Source: Bacteroidales bacterium (GTDB lineage Bacteria > Bacteroidota > Bacteroidia > Bacteroidales > UBA7332). Taken from it: 64,000 bases of DNA. The stretch is from assembly GCA_028687995.1 (NCBI GenBank), contig JAQTZA010000004.1, positions 1-64,000 of the forward strand, written 5' to 3'. Position 1 is the first letter of the stretch; every line of letters starts with the position of its first letter. The position numbers were made by a program, and so were the translations under genes. Positions 44,618 to 53,785 of the stretch are shown here, in pieces. Below the pieces are notes generated by a model. That model had not been told where the DNA came from. It worked only from the letters and a program-made list of their open reading frames with translations, and ran no database searches.

Positions 44618-45133
44618 ATGAAAGAGGATAATTTCAATTTTCAATGGACCGATGTGGGTGACATCGCTTTGGGACGCCCAACTATGGGTAACACCACCTA
44701 CGTTTCCGTTTATCGAATGCTTCAATTCTCAGTCAGAAGTGCAATGGCTCAGGAAATTGGAGGCATTGCAGCACAGCGCGTATTCTACAATGCTGGCAAA
44801 ATGGCTGGTCGTGAGCTTTGCAACAATATGCTCAACAAGGACTTGGATGCATGTCAATTCTTCTCGCAACTATCTACTGTTTTGGAGGATTTCAATATTG
44901 GAATTCTGAAAACAGAAAAAATGGACGACGAGAAACTGAACTACACCGTTACACTGGAAGAAGACCTAGATTGTTCTGGATTACCTGACACACAAGAGAC
45001 CGTCTGTGGTTGGGATGAAGGATTCATCGCTGGAATATTACAAGAATACATGGGGGTTGATTTCCTCGTGAAAGAGATAGATTGTTGGTCGCAAGGTCAA
45101 AAGCTTTGTCGATTCGAAATCAAAAAAGCATAA
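44618..45133 (+). CDS. V4R-domain (4-vinyl reductase-like) protein
   Basis: A 171-residue cytoplasmic protein whose C-terminal half is a V4R domain: ETVCGWDEGFIAGILQEYMG followed by EIDCWSQGQKLCRFEI, with three conserved cysteines. V4R domains bind small hydrocarbons or tetrapyrrole-related ligands and occur in BchJ and in sensor proteins. The gene ends 19 bp before a cobalamin riboswitch and the btuCD genes, so a link to corrinoid or tetrapyrrole metabolism is plausible but unproven. No promoter box was recognised in the 162-bp gap upstream. Confidence 0.82.
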   Translation: MKEDNFNFQWTDVGDIALGRPTMGNTTYVSVYRMLQFSVRSAMAQEIGGIAAQRVFYNAGKMAGRELCNNMLNKDLDACQFFSQLSTVLEDFNIGILKTEKMDDEKLNYTVTLEEDLDCSGLPDTQETVCGWDEGFIAGILQEYMGVDFLVKEIDCWSQGQKLCRFEIKKA

Positions 45134-45152
45134 CAACAATTAGTTGACTTTT

Positions 45153-45301
45153 TTCAATCAGAACATGGGAATCCGGTGAGAAACCGGAGCTGTACCCGCA
45201 GCTGTGAGCTTCAAGTATAACTTTTGATAATTTGTCACTGTTTCAATGTGGAAATGGGAAGACATCAAAAGTGAAGCAAGCCAGAAAACCTATCGATTGA
45301 A
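45153..45301 (+). ncRNA. Cobalamin riboswitch
   Basis: An AdoCbl/cobalamin-type aptamer. The P1 arms TTCAATC (45153-45159) and GATTGAA (45295-45301) pair. The conserved core GGGAATCCGGTGAGAAACCGG, GCTGTACCCGCAGCTGTGA and the B12 box AAGCCAGAAAACCT are all present in order. It precedes btuC- and btuD-like transporter genes, the expected targets. It should shut down expression when cobalamin is abundant. Confidence 0.95.
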
Positions 45302-45314
45302 CAGATGTCGCATT

Positions 45315-45378
45315 TAAACTTTCGGGATAAAAGTTTAGACGATGATAGGACAATATCAAAGAGCCCAATTTAGGGCGC
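45315..45378 (+). promoter_or_regulatory. Riboswitch expression platform
   Basis: Two hairpins lie between the aptamer and btuC: TAAACTTT/AAAGTTTA (45315-45337) and GCCC/GGGC (about 45363-45376). The second is followed by a pyrimidine-rich stretch but no proper U-run. Whether control is by transcription or translation cannot be decided from this. Confidence 0.5.
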
Positions 45379-45435
45379 TCCTCTCCTCCTCTTTTATTAC
45401 GAAAGTACTTTATATCAAACGTAATAAATAGAGTT

Positions 45436-46488
45436 TTGACTTACTCCAATTTTCTGATTCAAATACAGCGATTTCGCTTTCGAGGCATCGTACTGATTGC
45501 TTTGACGGTGATTCTGTTCTTGGCTAATTTAGCATTTGGATCAGTCAGCATTCCGTTAGAAAAAATCTTATCCGTCTTGGTCGGGAACTCCATCGATCAA
45601 TCAAGTTGGCAACATATCATTTTAGAATCGAGACTACCTCAAGCCGTCACTGCCGTACTCACAGGAGCTGCATTGGCAATATGCGGATTACTACTCCAGA
45701 CGCTGTTTCAAAATCCATTAGCGGATCCATCTATTTTAGGAATAAGCGCAGGCGCCAATCTCGGTGTGGCAGCTGTGGTATTTTTTTCAGGCGGCACACT
45801 TGTGCATCTATCCGGATTAGGCATTAGTGGTCATTTGGCAATAGTTGGCAGTGCGTTTATTGGCGCCATCGCAGTATTGAATGTGATTCTCTATATGGCA
45901 AGAAGGCTACACAGCAACTTGATGCTGCTCATTGTTGGCATTATGGTCAGTTATTTAGTCTCTTCGCTTATCACATTTATCAATTTCTACTCCTCGGCCG
46001 AAAATGCCTTTCTATTTATGTTGTGGGGAATGGGAGATTTTTCTGGCGTTACCGCATCGCAACTTCCTACTTACGCTATATTAATTTTCATAGGCTTAGG
46101 AGCAGCCATTCTTCAGGTTAAACCGCTCAACGCTTTGCTAATGGGTGAACGTTACGCTATCAATCTTGGGGTACGCATCAAACAAACAAGACTCATTCTT
46201 TTAATCATCGCTGGTTTATTGACCGCAGTAACGACTGCTTTTTGTGGGCCCATTTCATTTATCGGACTAGCTGTCCCGCACATTGCACGGCTAATTTTGG
46301 GAACTGGGAATCATAAAAAATTGCTTCCCTTTAGTTTACTATTAGGCGGAGCTGTCGCATTACTTTGTAATTTACTCACAAATCTACCAGGTCATGCTGG
46401 TATTGCTCCTTTGAACGCTATCACACCAATTTTGGGCGCTCCAGTTGTTTTGTATGTATTGCTAGCAAGAAAGAGAATTATTAACTGA
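45436..46488 (+). CDS. btuC: FecCD-family ABC transporter permease, BtuC-like
   Basis: A 350-residue inner-membrane permease with about ten hydrophobic helices. Family hallmarks are RLPQAVTAVLTGAALAICGLLLQ (about 58-80), NPLADPSILGISAGANLG and the cytoplasmic coupling region TAFCGPISFIGLAVPHIAR. The start is TTG at 45436, as no ATG or GTG lies nearby upstream in frame. Placement behind a cobalamin riboswitch points to corrinoid uptake. Genes for the periplasmic binding protein BtuF and outer-membrane BtuB are not in this window. Confidence 0.9.
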   Translation: MTYSNFLIQIQRFRFRGIVLIALTVILFLANLAFGSVSIPLEKILSVLVGNSIDQSSWQHIILESRLPQAVTAVLTGAALAICGLLLQTLFQNPLADPSILGISAGANLGVAAVVFFSGGTLVHLSGLGISGHLAIVGSAFIGAIAVLNVILYMARRLHSNLMLLIVGIMVSYLVSSLITFINFYSSAENAFLFMLWGMGDFSGVTASQLPTYAILIFIGLGAAILQVKPLNALLMGERYAINLGVRIKQTRLILLIIAGLLTAVTTAFCGPISFIGLAVPHIARLILGTGNHKKLLPFSLLLGGAVALLCNLLTNLPGHAGIAPLNAITPILGAPVVLYVLLARKRIIN

Positions 46489-46521
46489 ACTAATTAATCA
46501 AAAAAATCCGCTAAATCATAT

Positions 46522-47514
46522 ATGCCACTTCTCGAACTAAAAAACTTAAGCATCGGATATGTCGATTGTCGTCCACACAAAGTGGTGCACGAGTCGATTA
46601 ATTTGCTGTTGGGAAGAGGTGAGCTCACTTGTCTATTGGGAACAAACGGAGCGGGAAAATCGACATTACTCAAAACATTGGGCGGATTTCAACAACCGTT
46701 GGGGGGTGAAATATTTCTTGAAGGGAAAGAACTTCACCTTTATGCCAGAAAAGAGTTAGCACAGAAGTTAGGAGTCGTTCTCACAGATCGAGTTGCAACG
46801 GGAAATCTAACAGTTTATGAATTAGTTTCGTTTGGAAGATACATTTATACAGGTTTTTTTGGTCAACTTTCGAAAGAAGATCACCGAATGGTAAAGGAGG
46901 CACTTGCATGCGTGGGAATTGAAACATTTGCCCATCGTAATCTGCTCGAGCTGAGTGATGGAGAGCGACAAAAGGTGATGATTGCTAAGTCTATTGCACA
47001 AGAAACGCCTCTGATTATTTTGGACGAACCAACCGCTTTTCTTGATTTATCGAGTAGAGTAGAAATTATGCTTTTGCTTCGGAAACTGGCTTCCGAACAA
47101 GGGAAAACGGTACTTCTCTCAACTCACGACCTTGACCTTGCCCTTCAATTAGCAGATAAAATATGGTTGATGGCAAAAAATCGAGAAATTGCGAGTGGAA
47201 TTCCCGAAGACTTGGCTTTATCAGGTCATTTTAATTCGTTTTTTGACAAAGAGAGTCTTTCGTTCGATATTCAAAACGGCACCTTCAAAATCAGTAATCA
47301 ATCTTTTAAATCGGTCTCAATATCGGCAAAAGAACCTGTTCGCATTTGGCTTGAAAAGGCATTAATCCGAAACGGATATGAGATTTCAAACAGTCAAACT
47401 TCAATTCATATTGAAGCCAACCATATTGGATTTATAATTACTGCTAACAAGATATCTACGCATGTCAAAACTTTAGAAGAGGTATTAAATCAACTTAAAT
47501 CAAATGGTTTATAA
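46522..47514 (+). CDS. btuD: ABC transporter ATPase, BtuD-like
   Basis: A 330-residue ATP-binding protein. Walker A is GTNGAGKST (40-48), the signature reads LSDGERQKV, Walker B is LIILDEPTAF and the switch histidine is in STHDLDLAL. It pairs with the permease 33 bp upstream. The C-terminal about 90 residues exceed the usual FecE/BtuD length and are of unknown function. Cobalamin as substrate is inferred from the riboswitch. Confidence 0.9.
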   Translation: MPLLELKNLSIGYVDCRPHKVVHESINLLLGRGELTCLLGTNGAGKSTLLKTLGGFQQPLGGEIFLEGKELHLYARKELAQKLGVVLTDRVATGNLTVYELVSFGRYIYTGFFGQLSKEDHRMVKEALACVGIETFAHRNLLELSDGERQKVMIAKSIAQETPLIILDEPTAFLDLSSRVEIMLLLRKLASEQGKTVLLSTHDLDLALQLADKIWLMAKNREIASGIPEDLALSGHFNSFFDKESLSFDIQNGTFKISNQSFKSVSISAKEPVRIWLEKALIRNGYEISNSQTSIHIEANHIGFIITANKISTHVKTLEEVLNQLKSNGL

Positions 47515-47518
47515 GGAA

Positions 47519-47553
47519 TTTTGTAAATTCTTCAATAGTTTGTCCTATTTTTG
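47519..47553 (+). promoter_or_regulatory. Promoter of the DUF3108 gene
   Basis: TATTTTTG (47546-47553) fits the -7 consensus, and TTTTG (47519-47523) lies 22 nt upstream. The predicted transcript would begin about 10 nt before the TTG start. Confidence 0.55.
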
Positions 47554-47569
47554 ACAAAAAAATAAACAG

Positions 47570-48388
47570 TTGGCACAATTTCAAAAAATTCTACTCCTTT
47601 TTATTCTTCAAATCCTGTTTATAGCATCAGCTATGGCTGAAAACATGAACGAGGAAATAGCCTTTAAACCGGGTGAAAAGCTAACCTACAAAGCATTTTA
47701 CAATTGGGGGGTTATTTGGGTATATGCTGCTGACGTGAATTTCGAAATTAGCCAAAAATATTTTGCCAGTAAAAGTGCAATTTGTTTCGAAACGAAAGCA
47801 AACAGCATTCCTCGCTACGATTGGTTTTTCAAAGTGCGCGACACATTCAAATCGTATGTAACGGTAGAAAATCTACAACCATTATGGGCTGAGCGGAACA
47901 CCTCTGAAGGTCGGGTAAAAATATACGAATCGTATGCCTTTCCCGTCGGTAATAATAAAATATATTCTACTATTCAAGGTACAAATAAACCCTTAAAGCG
48001 AGACACCATCGATGCCAAACAAACCGCTTTTGATGTCCTATCGGCAGTGTATGGTTGTCGCAATCTCGATTTTGAGCGATGTAAGGTCAACGACAAAATT
48101 CCAGTCAGAATAGTGTTGGACAATCAAATCCACTCACTTTTCATTCGTTATCTCGGTCGTCAAGTGGTCATTGATAAAAAACAACAATCGTTTCGATGTT
48201 TCAAATTCTCGTCCTTTATGGTGGCAGGTACTGCGTTTAAAGGTGGTGAAGATGTGAGTGTATATGTGACCGACGATCAAAATCGCATTCCTATTCTGGT
48301 AGAAGCAAAAGTCTTAATTGGTTCAGTAAAAGCATACCTCGATTCTTATGAAGGATTGAAATATCCGATGAAATCGCTCATCAAATAA
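47570..48388 (+). CDS. Exported DUF3108-family protein
   Basis: A 272-residue protein with a signal peptide (AQFQKILLLFILQILFIASA plus MAEN) and a DUF3108-type body: FKPGEKLTYKAFYNWGVIWV, FKVRDTFKSYV, KQTAFDVLSAVYGCRNL. These match the pattern of the family, whose function is unknown. It is likely periplasmic and all-beta. The start is TTG, the only codon in frame that precedes the full signal peptide. A terminator follows. Confidence 0.82.
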   Translation: MAQFQKILLLFILQILFIASAMAENMNEEIAFKPGEKLTYKAFYNWGVIWVYAADVNFEISQKYFASKSAICFETKANSIPRYDWFFKVRDTFKSYVTVENLQPLWAERNTSEGRVKIYESYAFPVGNNKIYSTIQGTNKPLKRDTIDAKQTAFDVLSAVYGCRNLDFERCKVNDKIPVRIVLDNQIHSLFIRYLGRQVVIDKKQQSFRCFKFSSFMVAGTAFKGGEDVSVYVTDDQNRIPILVEAKVLIGSVKAYLDSYEGLKYPMKSLIK

Positions 48389-48423
48389 ATTTGGAACAAC
48401 AGCTTCCAAGATTCTTCCTTTAC

Positions 48424-48455
48424 AAAGCGCTTTTTCATAAAAAATGCGCTTTTTT
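48424..48455 (+). terminator. Terminator of the DUF3108 gene
   Basis: AAGCGC-TTTTT pairs with AAAAA-(T)-GCGCTT, with one bulged base, followed by TTTTTT. Confidence 0.75.
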
Positions 48456-48627
48456 CATTCTAAAAAAGTGAAAGAAAAAACGGCATATCTTTTACAAAAA
48501 TGCTCTTAAATTGTATCAAAACAACTAAGCTGAAAACCAAACAAAGCTACACCTATATTTTTCTGTTTTTTTGATTCTTATTCGTACTTTTCCTCTAACT
48601 TTTGCCAACCTTAAATCAAATAATGTT

Positions 48628-51600
48628 ATGGAAAAAGTGAATAAAGCCGAAGTAATAGAGTGGGCGAAACAATTTCTAGCTCAATCAGAAAACGAAATCA
48701 CCAAAGAGGAGCGCAAAGAGCAAAAGAAATATGCTATTTTGGTGCAACGACCAAATGACAAAATGCTGCTTTCGAAGATGCTCGACGAATCTTCTCAAAT
48801 CAGAAACAACGCCAAACTGGCTCGTCGTATAAAAATTATTATTGAGCGATATGGCGTCCCTCAATTTCTCAACACGACCGACACCTTTATGCTTCGCCTG
48901 TTTGCCTCATTCGGCTATTTATTCGATTTTATTGCCGTTCCCATCTTCAAAAAAAGACTTCGTTCAGACACATCGCGTGTGATTATCAACGAAAAACCAT
49001 CGTTACTCAATCGTCACCTGAATGATAGAAAAAAAGATCATATCGGACAAAATGTGAATCTATTAGGCGAAGTTGTGCTTGGCAATGGAGAAGCCGCCAA
49101 TCGTTATTACCATTATCTCGAAGCTCTCAAAGACCCGCGCATCAACTACATTTCCATCAAAATATCGGGCATCTATGCACAGATAAATCCACTCAATTAT
49201 GCGCAAAACAAAATTGATTTGTGCGAACGTTTAGCTCGAATCTATCAACAAGCCATCGATTATCCGTACCTTGAAGAAAGTGGAGAACCGAAGAGCAAAT
49301 TTGTCAATCTCGATATGGAGGAATACAAAGATGCCGAGCTGACAATGGATGTATTTATGACGGTTTTATCGATGCCACAATTCAAAAAATTTCAAGCAGG
49401 CATTGTGGTGCAAGCTTATCTACCCGATGCTGTACATTTTCAAACTGAATTACTTGAATTTGCAAAAAAACGCTTTGCTGAAGGTGGTTCGCCACTAAAA
49501 ATGCGATTGGTTAAAGGCGCTAATCTACAAATGGAGAGCATCGTCTCTTCGCTGAAAGGATGGGAAAATCCGATTTACGAAACCAAAGTGGAGGTAGATG
49601 CAAACTATCTACACATTCTCGACGAAGCACTAAAACCCGAGAATGCGAAGGTGATGCACATTGGGGTAGCTTCGCATAACTTCTTTAGTTTGGGATATGC
49701 CTTTTTACTAAGCCAGAAAAATGGAGTGGAAGAGTTTGTGACTTTCGAAATGCTCGAAGGCATGGCGAATCACCTCACTCGAGCCATGCGCGCATTGGGC
49801 AAACAAATAATTCTCTACACTCCAGTGGTCAAAGACGAACATTTCTTGAATGCCGTTTCATATCTCGTGCGCCGCTTGGACGAAAATACGGGAAAAGACA
49901 ACTTCCTGAGCTATTCGTTTAATCTGCGTTACGACAGCAAAGAGTGGAATTTTCTGAAAGAGCAATTCGAAAAAGCGGTTTCGATGAAAGACGCCATCGA
50001 TACTACCCCACGTCGTACACAAAATAGAAAAACTTATTCCACCGTCATTTCAAATCTGGAGGAATTTAAAAGTGAATCCGATACCAATTTCGATTTAACG
50101 CCGAACCGTCTTTGGGCAGAAGAGATTCGTAAAAATTGGAAGAAAAGTCCAAACGATGAACCATTCCAAATACCCATTCAAGTTGGGGAAAATGAGTTCA
50201 CCTCCGAAAAGAAAGTATCCTACATCGATCACAGTCAAAAAGAGAAAGTGACCGTTTGCGAAGCCAGTTTATCGAATCTCGAGCAAGTAAAATCCATGAT
50301 TGAAATTGCCGAGAACGATGCCTCCAATTGGCGAAAAACTTCGTTGGAAGATCGCAATAAAATATTGCATCAAGTGGCAGAAAATTTATCCTCTTCACGA
50401 GGCGATTTAATCGGTTGCATGTCCGCCATTACAGGAAAAACATTTGGAGAAGGCGATGTAGAGGTTTCCGAAGCCATCGACTTCTGTAGATATTATCCCA
50501 TTTCGATGAAACGTTTTGAGCAATTAAATACCGTTTCGATGACGCCCAAGGGAGTTGTGTTGGTCATCCCACCGTGGAATTTTCCTCTTGCTATTCCTGT
50601 CGGTGGTGTAGCAGCCGCTCTCACGGGAGGAAACACCGTAATTCTGAAACCAGCCACAGTTGCTCTGCCCGTTGCATGGGCTTTTGCCAAATGTTTCTGG
50701 GATGCTGGTGTTCCCAAAGATGCCTTACAAGTAGTCTGCACCGACGGTCGCGAACCACTGAATTATCTTACAGCGCATTCGGCAATCAAACACATTATTC
50801 TCACGGGTGGAACAGATACTGCTTTCCGTCTGCTTGAGAATAATCCAACTTGTCCGCTCTCGGCCGAAACGGGTGGCAAGAATGCAATTATACTCACAGC
50901 CAGTGGCGACCGAGATCATGCGATTCAGAACATCGTCACATCAGCATTCAGTAATGCCGGTCAGAAATGTTCTGCTTGCTCCCTTCTTTTGCTCGAAAAA
51001 GAGGTTTTCAACGACCCAGATTTCAAAACCAAACTGACCGATGCCGTAAAAAGCATGCAAGTGGGTGGCGCATGGAATGGTGGAACAGTAGTCGGGCCAA
51101 TGATTACTGCCGAAAACGACAAATTACTTCACGCAATTAATCATTTGGAAGAAGGCGAATCGTGGTTGGTCGCTCCCGAATTTGTAGATGAACAACACTT
51201 TATCCTCAAACCATGCGTGAAATGGGGAGTAAAACCAACTAGTTACACCTTCCAAACAGAACTCTTCGCACCACTTCTCTCTGTCGTTTGCATAGACGAT
51301 TTGAAACAAGGCATTGAGTTCGTCAACCGTTCTGAATACGGCTTAACGTCTGGATTACAAAGCCTCGACGAAGCCGAACAAGAGCTTTGGAAAAACAGCA
51401 TCGAAGCGGGAAATCTATATATCAATCGCGGAATCACTGGGGCCATTGTGAGCCGACAACCGTTCGGCGGCATGAAACGTTCAGCCTTTGGTGGCGGTAT
51501 CAAAGCCGGTGGGCCAAACTACGTCTCTTGTTTTGTCAACATTGAAGAAAATCAAAAAATGATATCCGAAAAATCTTCGAACAAAGAGTTTGAACTATTC

Positions 51601-52140
51601 AATTCACTGCTCGACGAAAAAGAACAAATTCGTTTTCAAACCGCTGTGGCGAGTTACCAAAAAGCATACGAAGAAGAGTTTTCTCAAGAGCGAGACATTC
51701 ATCATTTGATGGGAGAGCAGAATATTTTCCGCTATTTACCGCTGCGAAACATCGTTTTACGTGTGAATGAAAACGACTCTGTTTGTGATATTCTCATGAT
51801 TCTGGCAGCTTCAACGATTGCCAAAACGCCGATCTCTTTGAGCTTGAGCAAAGAAGATCAGAAACTTTCTGCATTGCGAAAATGTTCGAAATCGGATTGC
51901 TCAATTTATGTACAAACCGAAAAAGCATTTCTTGTGGAGATGGAAAATTTTGATCGCATTAGAACTTGTACTTCAAAACTTTCGGACAAAATGTATCACG
52001 AAGCAGCTCGTTTGGGAAAATACATTGCAACTGCCAAACCGCTCACCGAAGGGCGATTGGAACTGCTTCATTATCTGAAAGAACAAAGCGTTACGTTCGA
52101 ATATCATCGCTATGGTAGCATAACTGAAAAATTGGAATAG
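48628..52140 (+). CDS. putA: Bifunctional proline dehydrogenase / P5C dehydrogenase
   Basis: A 1170-residue PutA-type enzyme that oxidises proline to glutamate. The proline dehydrogenase barrel lies at about residues 90-450, with VKGANLQMES and the FAD/proline motif YLVRRLDENTGKD. The aldehyde dehydrogenase domain (about 500-970) has PPWNFPLAIPVGG, the glutamate in SAETGGKNA and the catalytic cysteine in NAGQKCSACS. There is no N-terminal DNA-binding domain. The ATG at 48628 was preferred to an in-frame start 57 bp upstream because the latter precedes the likely promoter sequence. The final about 200 residues resemble a C-terminal ALDH-like flap. Confidence 0.95.
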   Translation: MEKVNKAEVIEWAKQFLAQSENEITKEERKEQKKYAILVQRPNDKMLLSKMLDESSQIRNNAKLARRIKIIIERYGVPQFLNTTDTFMLRLFASFGYLFDFIAVPIFKKRLRSDTSRVIINEKPSLLNRHLNDRKKDHIGQNVNLLGEVVLGNGEAANRYYHYLEALKDPRINYISIKISGIYAQINPLNYAQNKIDLCERLARIYQQAIDYPYLEESGEPKSKFVNLDMEEYKDAELTMDVFMTVLSMPQFKKFQAGIVVQAYLPDAVHFQTELLEFAKKRFAEGGSPLKMRLVKGANLQMESIVSSLKGWENPIYETKVEVDANYLHILDEALKPENAKVMHIGVASHNFFSLGYAFLLSQKNGVEEFVTFEMLEGMANHLTRAMRALGKQIILYTPVVKDEHFLNAVSYLVRRLDENTGKDNFLSYSFNLRYDSKEWNFLKEQFEKAVSMKDAIDTTPRRTQNRKTYSTVISNLEEFKSESDTNFDLTPNRLWAEEIRKNWKKSPNDEPFQIPIQVGENEFTSEKKVSYIDHSQKEKVTVCEASLSNLEQVKSMIEIAENDASNWRKTSLEDRNKILHQVAENLSSSRGDLIGCMSAITGKTFGEGDVEVSEAIDFCRYYPISMKRFEQLNTVSMTPKGVVLVIPPWNFPLAIPVGGVAAALTGGNTVILKPATVALPVAWAFAKCFWDAGVPKDALQVVCTDGREPLNYLTAHSAIKHIILTGGTDTAFRLLENNPTCPLSAETGGKNAIILTASGDRDHAIQNIVTSAFSNAGQKCSACSLLLLEKEVFNDPDFKTKLTDAVKSMQVGGAWNGGTVVGPMITAENDKLLHAINHLEEGESWLVAPEFVDEQHFILKPCVKWGVKPTSYTFQTELFAPLLSVVCIDDLKQGIEFVNRSEYGLTSGLQSLDEAEQELWKNSIEAGNLYINRGITGAIVSRQPFGGMKRSAFGGGIKAGGPNYVSCFVNIEENQKMISEKSSNKEFELFNSLLDEKEQIRFQTAVASYQKAYEEEFSQERDIHHLMGEQNIFRYLPLRNIVLRVNENDSVCDILMILAASTIAKTPISLSLSKEDQKLSALRKCSKSDCSIYVQTEKAFLVEMENFDRIRTCTSKLSDKMYHEAARLGKYIATAKPLTEGRLELLHYLKEQSVTFEYHRYGSITEKLE

Positions 52141-52199
52141 AGCCCCCAACCCCCAAAGCGGACTATTAAATCCTATTCATAAAATAAATCCATTTTGTT

Positions 52200-52241
52200 C
52201 TCACTTCAAATCCCTCCCTTTTAAGAGGGATTTGAAGTGAG
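52200..52241 (+). terminator. 17-bp perfect inverted repeat after putA
   Basis: CTCACTTCAAATCCCTC (52200-52216) and its perfect complement (52225-52241) enclose an 8-nt loop. A T-rich stretch follows at a distance of three bases. The segment before it (52141-52170) is a C-rich intergenic repeat relic. Confidence 0.75.
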
Positions 52242-52262
52242 ATGTTTTTCGTCTATAATTGC

Positions 52263-52270
52263 TACATTTG
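52263..52270 (+). promoter_or_regulatory. -7 promoter box for the methyltransferase gene
   Basis: TACATTTG fits TAnnTTTG. It lies inside the longest open frame, which supports the later ATG at 52295. Confidence 0.55.
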
Positions 52271-52294
52271 TGGTCAGGAACAGATTTATCACCC

Positions 52295-53473
52295 ATGACC
52301 AATTATTCAAAAACGAAAGAGTTTATTCGTCAACACGCCGATGCCGATGTGAAAAAGCTTGCACTACAAGCAGGGAAATTCCCCGACATTGATATGCCGT
52401 TTGTAATTCGACAGATTGCCGGCAGAAAGGCAATTGCGGATAAAATTCCTTCATGGTTCGCTGTCGAAGATTTACTTTTTCCTCATCATTTATCGTTGGA
52501 GCAGTGCTCGTCAGAAGCCACAGCACGCTACAAGGCATCGTTAGTTGGTGGAGATTCGTTGATTGACCTAACGGGTGGATTTGGCATCGATTGCGCATTT
52601 ATGGCAGCAAACTTTAAACGAGTGACTTACTTGGAGCGAAATCCCGAATTGTGTGAAATCGCCAGAAATAACTTTCCGCTGCTGAATCTGAATCGCATCG
52701 AGATACACAATGCCGATTCTGTCGATTTTTTTCAAGAAACAGAACGTGTCGATTGCATATTTATCGATCCTGCACGGCGAAATGAGCACGGCGGAAAAAC
52801 GGTGTTGGTTTCCGATTGTGAACCCAATGTTAGCCAACTCACACCTCTATTACTTTCCAAAGCCAAGCGAGTGATGATAAAACTCTCTCCGATGCTCGAT
52901 CTCTCACTTGCTTTGGAAGCCTTGCCTCAAACCACCGCTGTTCATATCGTGTCGGTGAATAACGAATGTAAGGAGTTGATTTTAATTCTCAAAAATGGTG
53001 TGGTTTCAGAAGTTCCAATTACGTGTGTCAATATAACAAAAAATGGAATGCAACTCTTTTCATTCACAAAAAAAGAGGAACAAGAAAGTCTGTGCGAATA
53101 CACGTCTGACCTTGGCACTTTCCTCTACGAACCGAATGCATCGCTAATGAAAGGGGGTGCTTACAAAGCTGCAGCGGCACGATTCGGACTAAAAAAACTT
53201 CACCCTAATAGTCACCTCTATACTTCCAATACCCGCTGCAACGATTTCCCCGGGCGCATTTTTGCTGTCGAAACATCCTTCTCACTCAACAAAAACGAAC
53301 TGAAATCTGGTCTTAACGGAATAAAGCAAGCCAACCTCACCATCCGCAATTTCCCCACTTCCGTAGCCGAACTTCGCAAACGCCTGAAACTCTCCGATGG
53401 TGGCAACAATTACCTATTCGCCACCACTCTCGCCGATGAACGAAAGGTATTGGTGAAGTGCGTGAAAGGGTGA
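52295..53473 (+). CDS. THUMP-like class I SAM methyltransferase
   Basis: A 392-residue methyltransferase. The SAM-binding loop is DLTGGFGIDCAFMA (about residues 92-105), and YLERNPELCEIARNNF marks the next strand. The catalytic-type motif is IFIDPARRNEHGGKTV (DPPR/NPPY-like), and the C-terminal region is a THUMP-like fold. It probably modifies a structured RNA or a base; the substrate is not known. The start at 52295 is set by the upstream -7 box. Confidence 0.85.
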   Translation: MTNYSKTKEFIRQHADADVKKLALQAGKFPDIDMPFVIRQIAGRKAIADKIPSWFAVEDLLFPHHLSLEQCSSEATARYKASLVGGDSLIDLTGGFGIDCAFMAANFKRVTYLERNPELCEIARNNFPLLNLNRIEIHNADSVDFFQETERVDCIFIDPARRNEHGGKTVLVSDCEPNVSQLTPLLLSKAKRVMIKLSPMLDLSLALEALPQTTAVHIVSVNNECKELILILKNGVVSEVPITCVNITKNGMQLFSFTKKEEQESLCEYTSDLGTFLYEPNASLMKGGAYKAAAARFGLKKLHPNSHLYTSNTRCNDFPGRIFAVETSFSLNKNELKSGLNGIKQANLTIRNFPTSVAELRKRLKLSDGGNNYLFATTLADERKVLVKCVKG

Positions 53474-53475
53474 AA

Positions 53476-53690
53476 TCACCTTGCTAATCCTTTTGGCAAC
53501 GTTGCTAATTGAATAAGCAAGATCGCTAATTCAAATAGCAATCTAGGAAATGCCTTCCCCCACTTTGCCAACTCAATTAGCAAGCTAGAAAATTGAAATA
53601 GCAACATTGCCAACGGTCTTGACAACATTGCTATTTGTTTTGGCAAGATGGAGAATGGCATTAGCAAGATAGATAATACACTATTGCAAG
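53476..53690. repeat. 21-bp degenerate tandem repeat array
   Basis: About ten units of period 21 with the consensus TTGCTAATT-nnn-ATAGCAA(G/C). The GCAA element recurs at 53496, 53517, 53538, 53580, 53601, (53622 as ACAA), 53643, 53664, and then at 53686 with a one-base shift. Because 21 is a multiple of three, the minus strand encodes a 7-residue leucine-rich repeat in an open frame (53476-53724). That frame has no other sign of being a gene. This fills most of the 312-bp gap after the methyltransferase gene. Confidence 0.85.
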
Positions 53691-53751
53691 AAGCCTCAGA
53701 AAGAATCTTGAAAAACACAATCACTATTTAGTGAGCGAATGAGGAATTTTC

Positions 53752-53759
53752 TATATTTG
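53752..53759 (+). promoter_or_regulatory. -7 promoter box for the first ORF6N gene
   Basis: TATATTTG fits TAnnTTTG and is followed by TAAAACGAAC. The same box-plus-leader recurs at 57257, and a variant occurs at 55142. Confidence 0.6.
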
Positions 53760-53785
53760 TAAAACGAACAACTTAAAACACAATA

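Noticed and set aside
53476..53724. Minus-strand protein of 82 residues
   Set aside because: The open frame follows directly from a 21-bp DNA repeat; it has no promoter or homology that I recognise. Kept as a repeat only.
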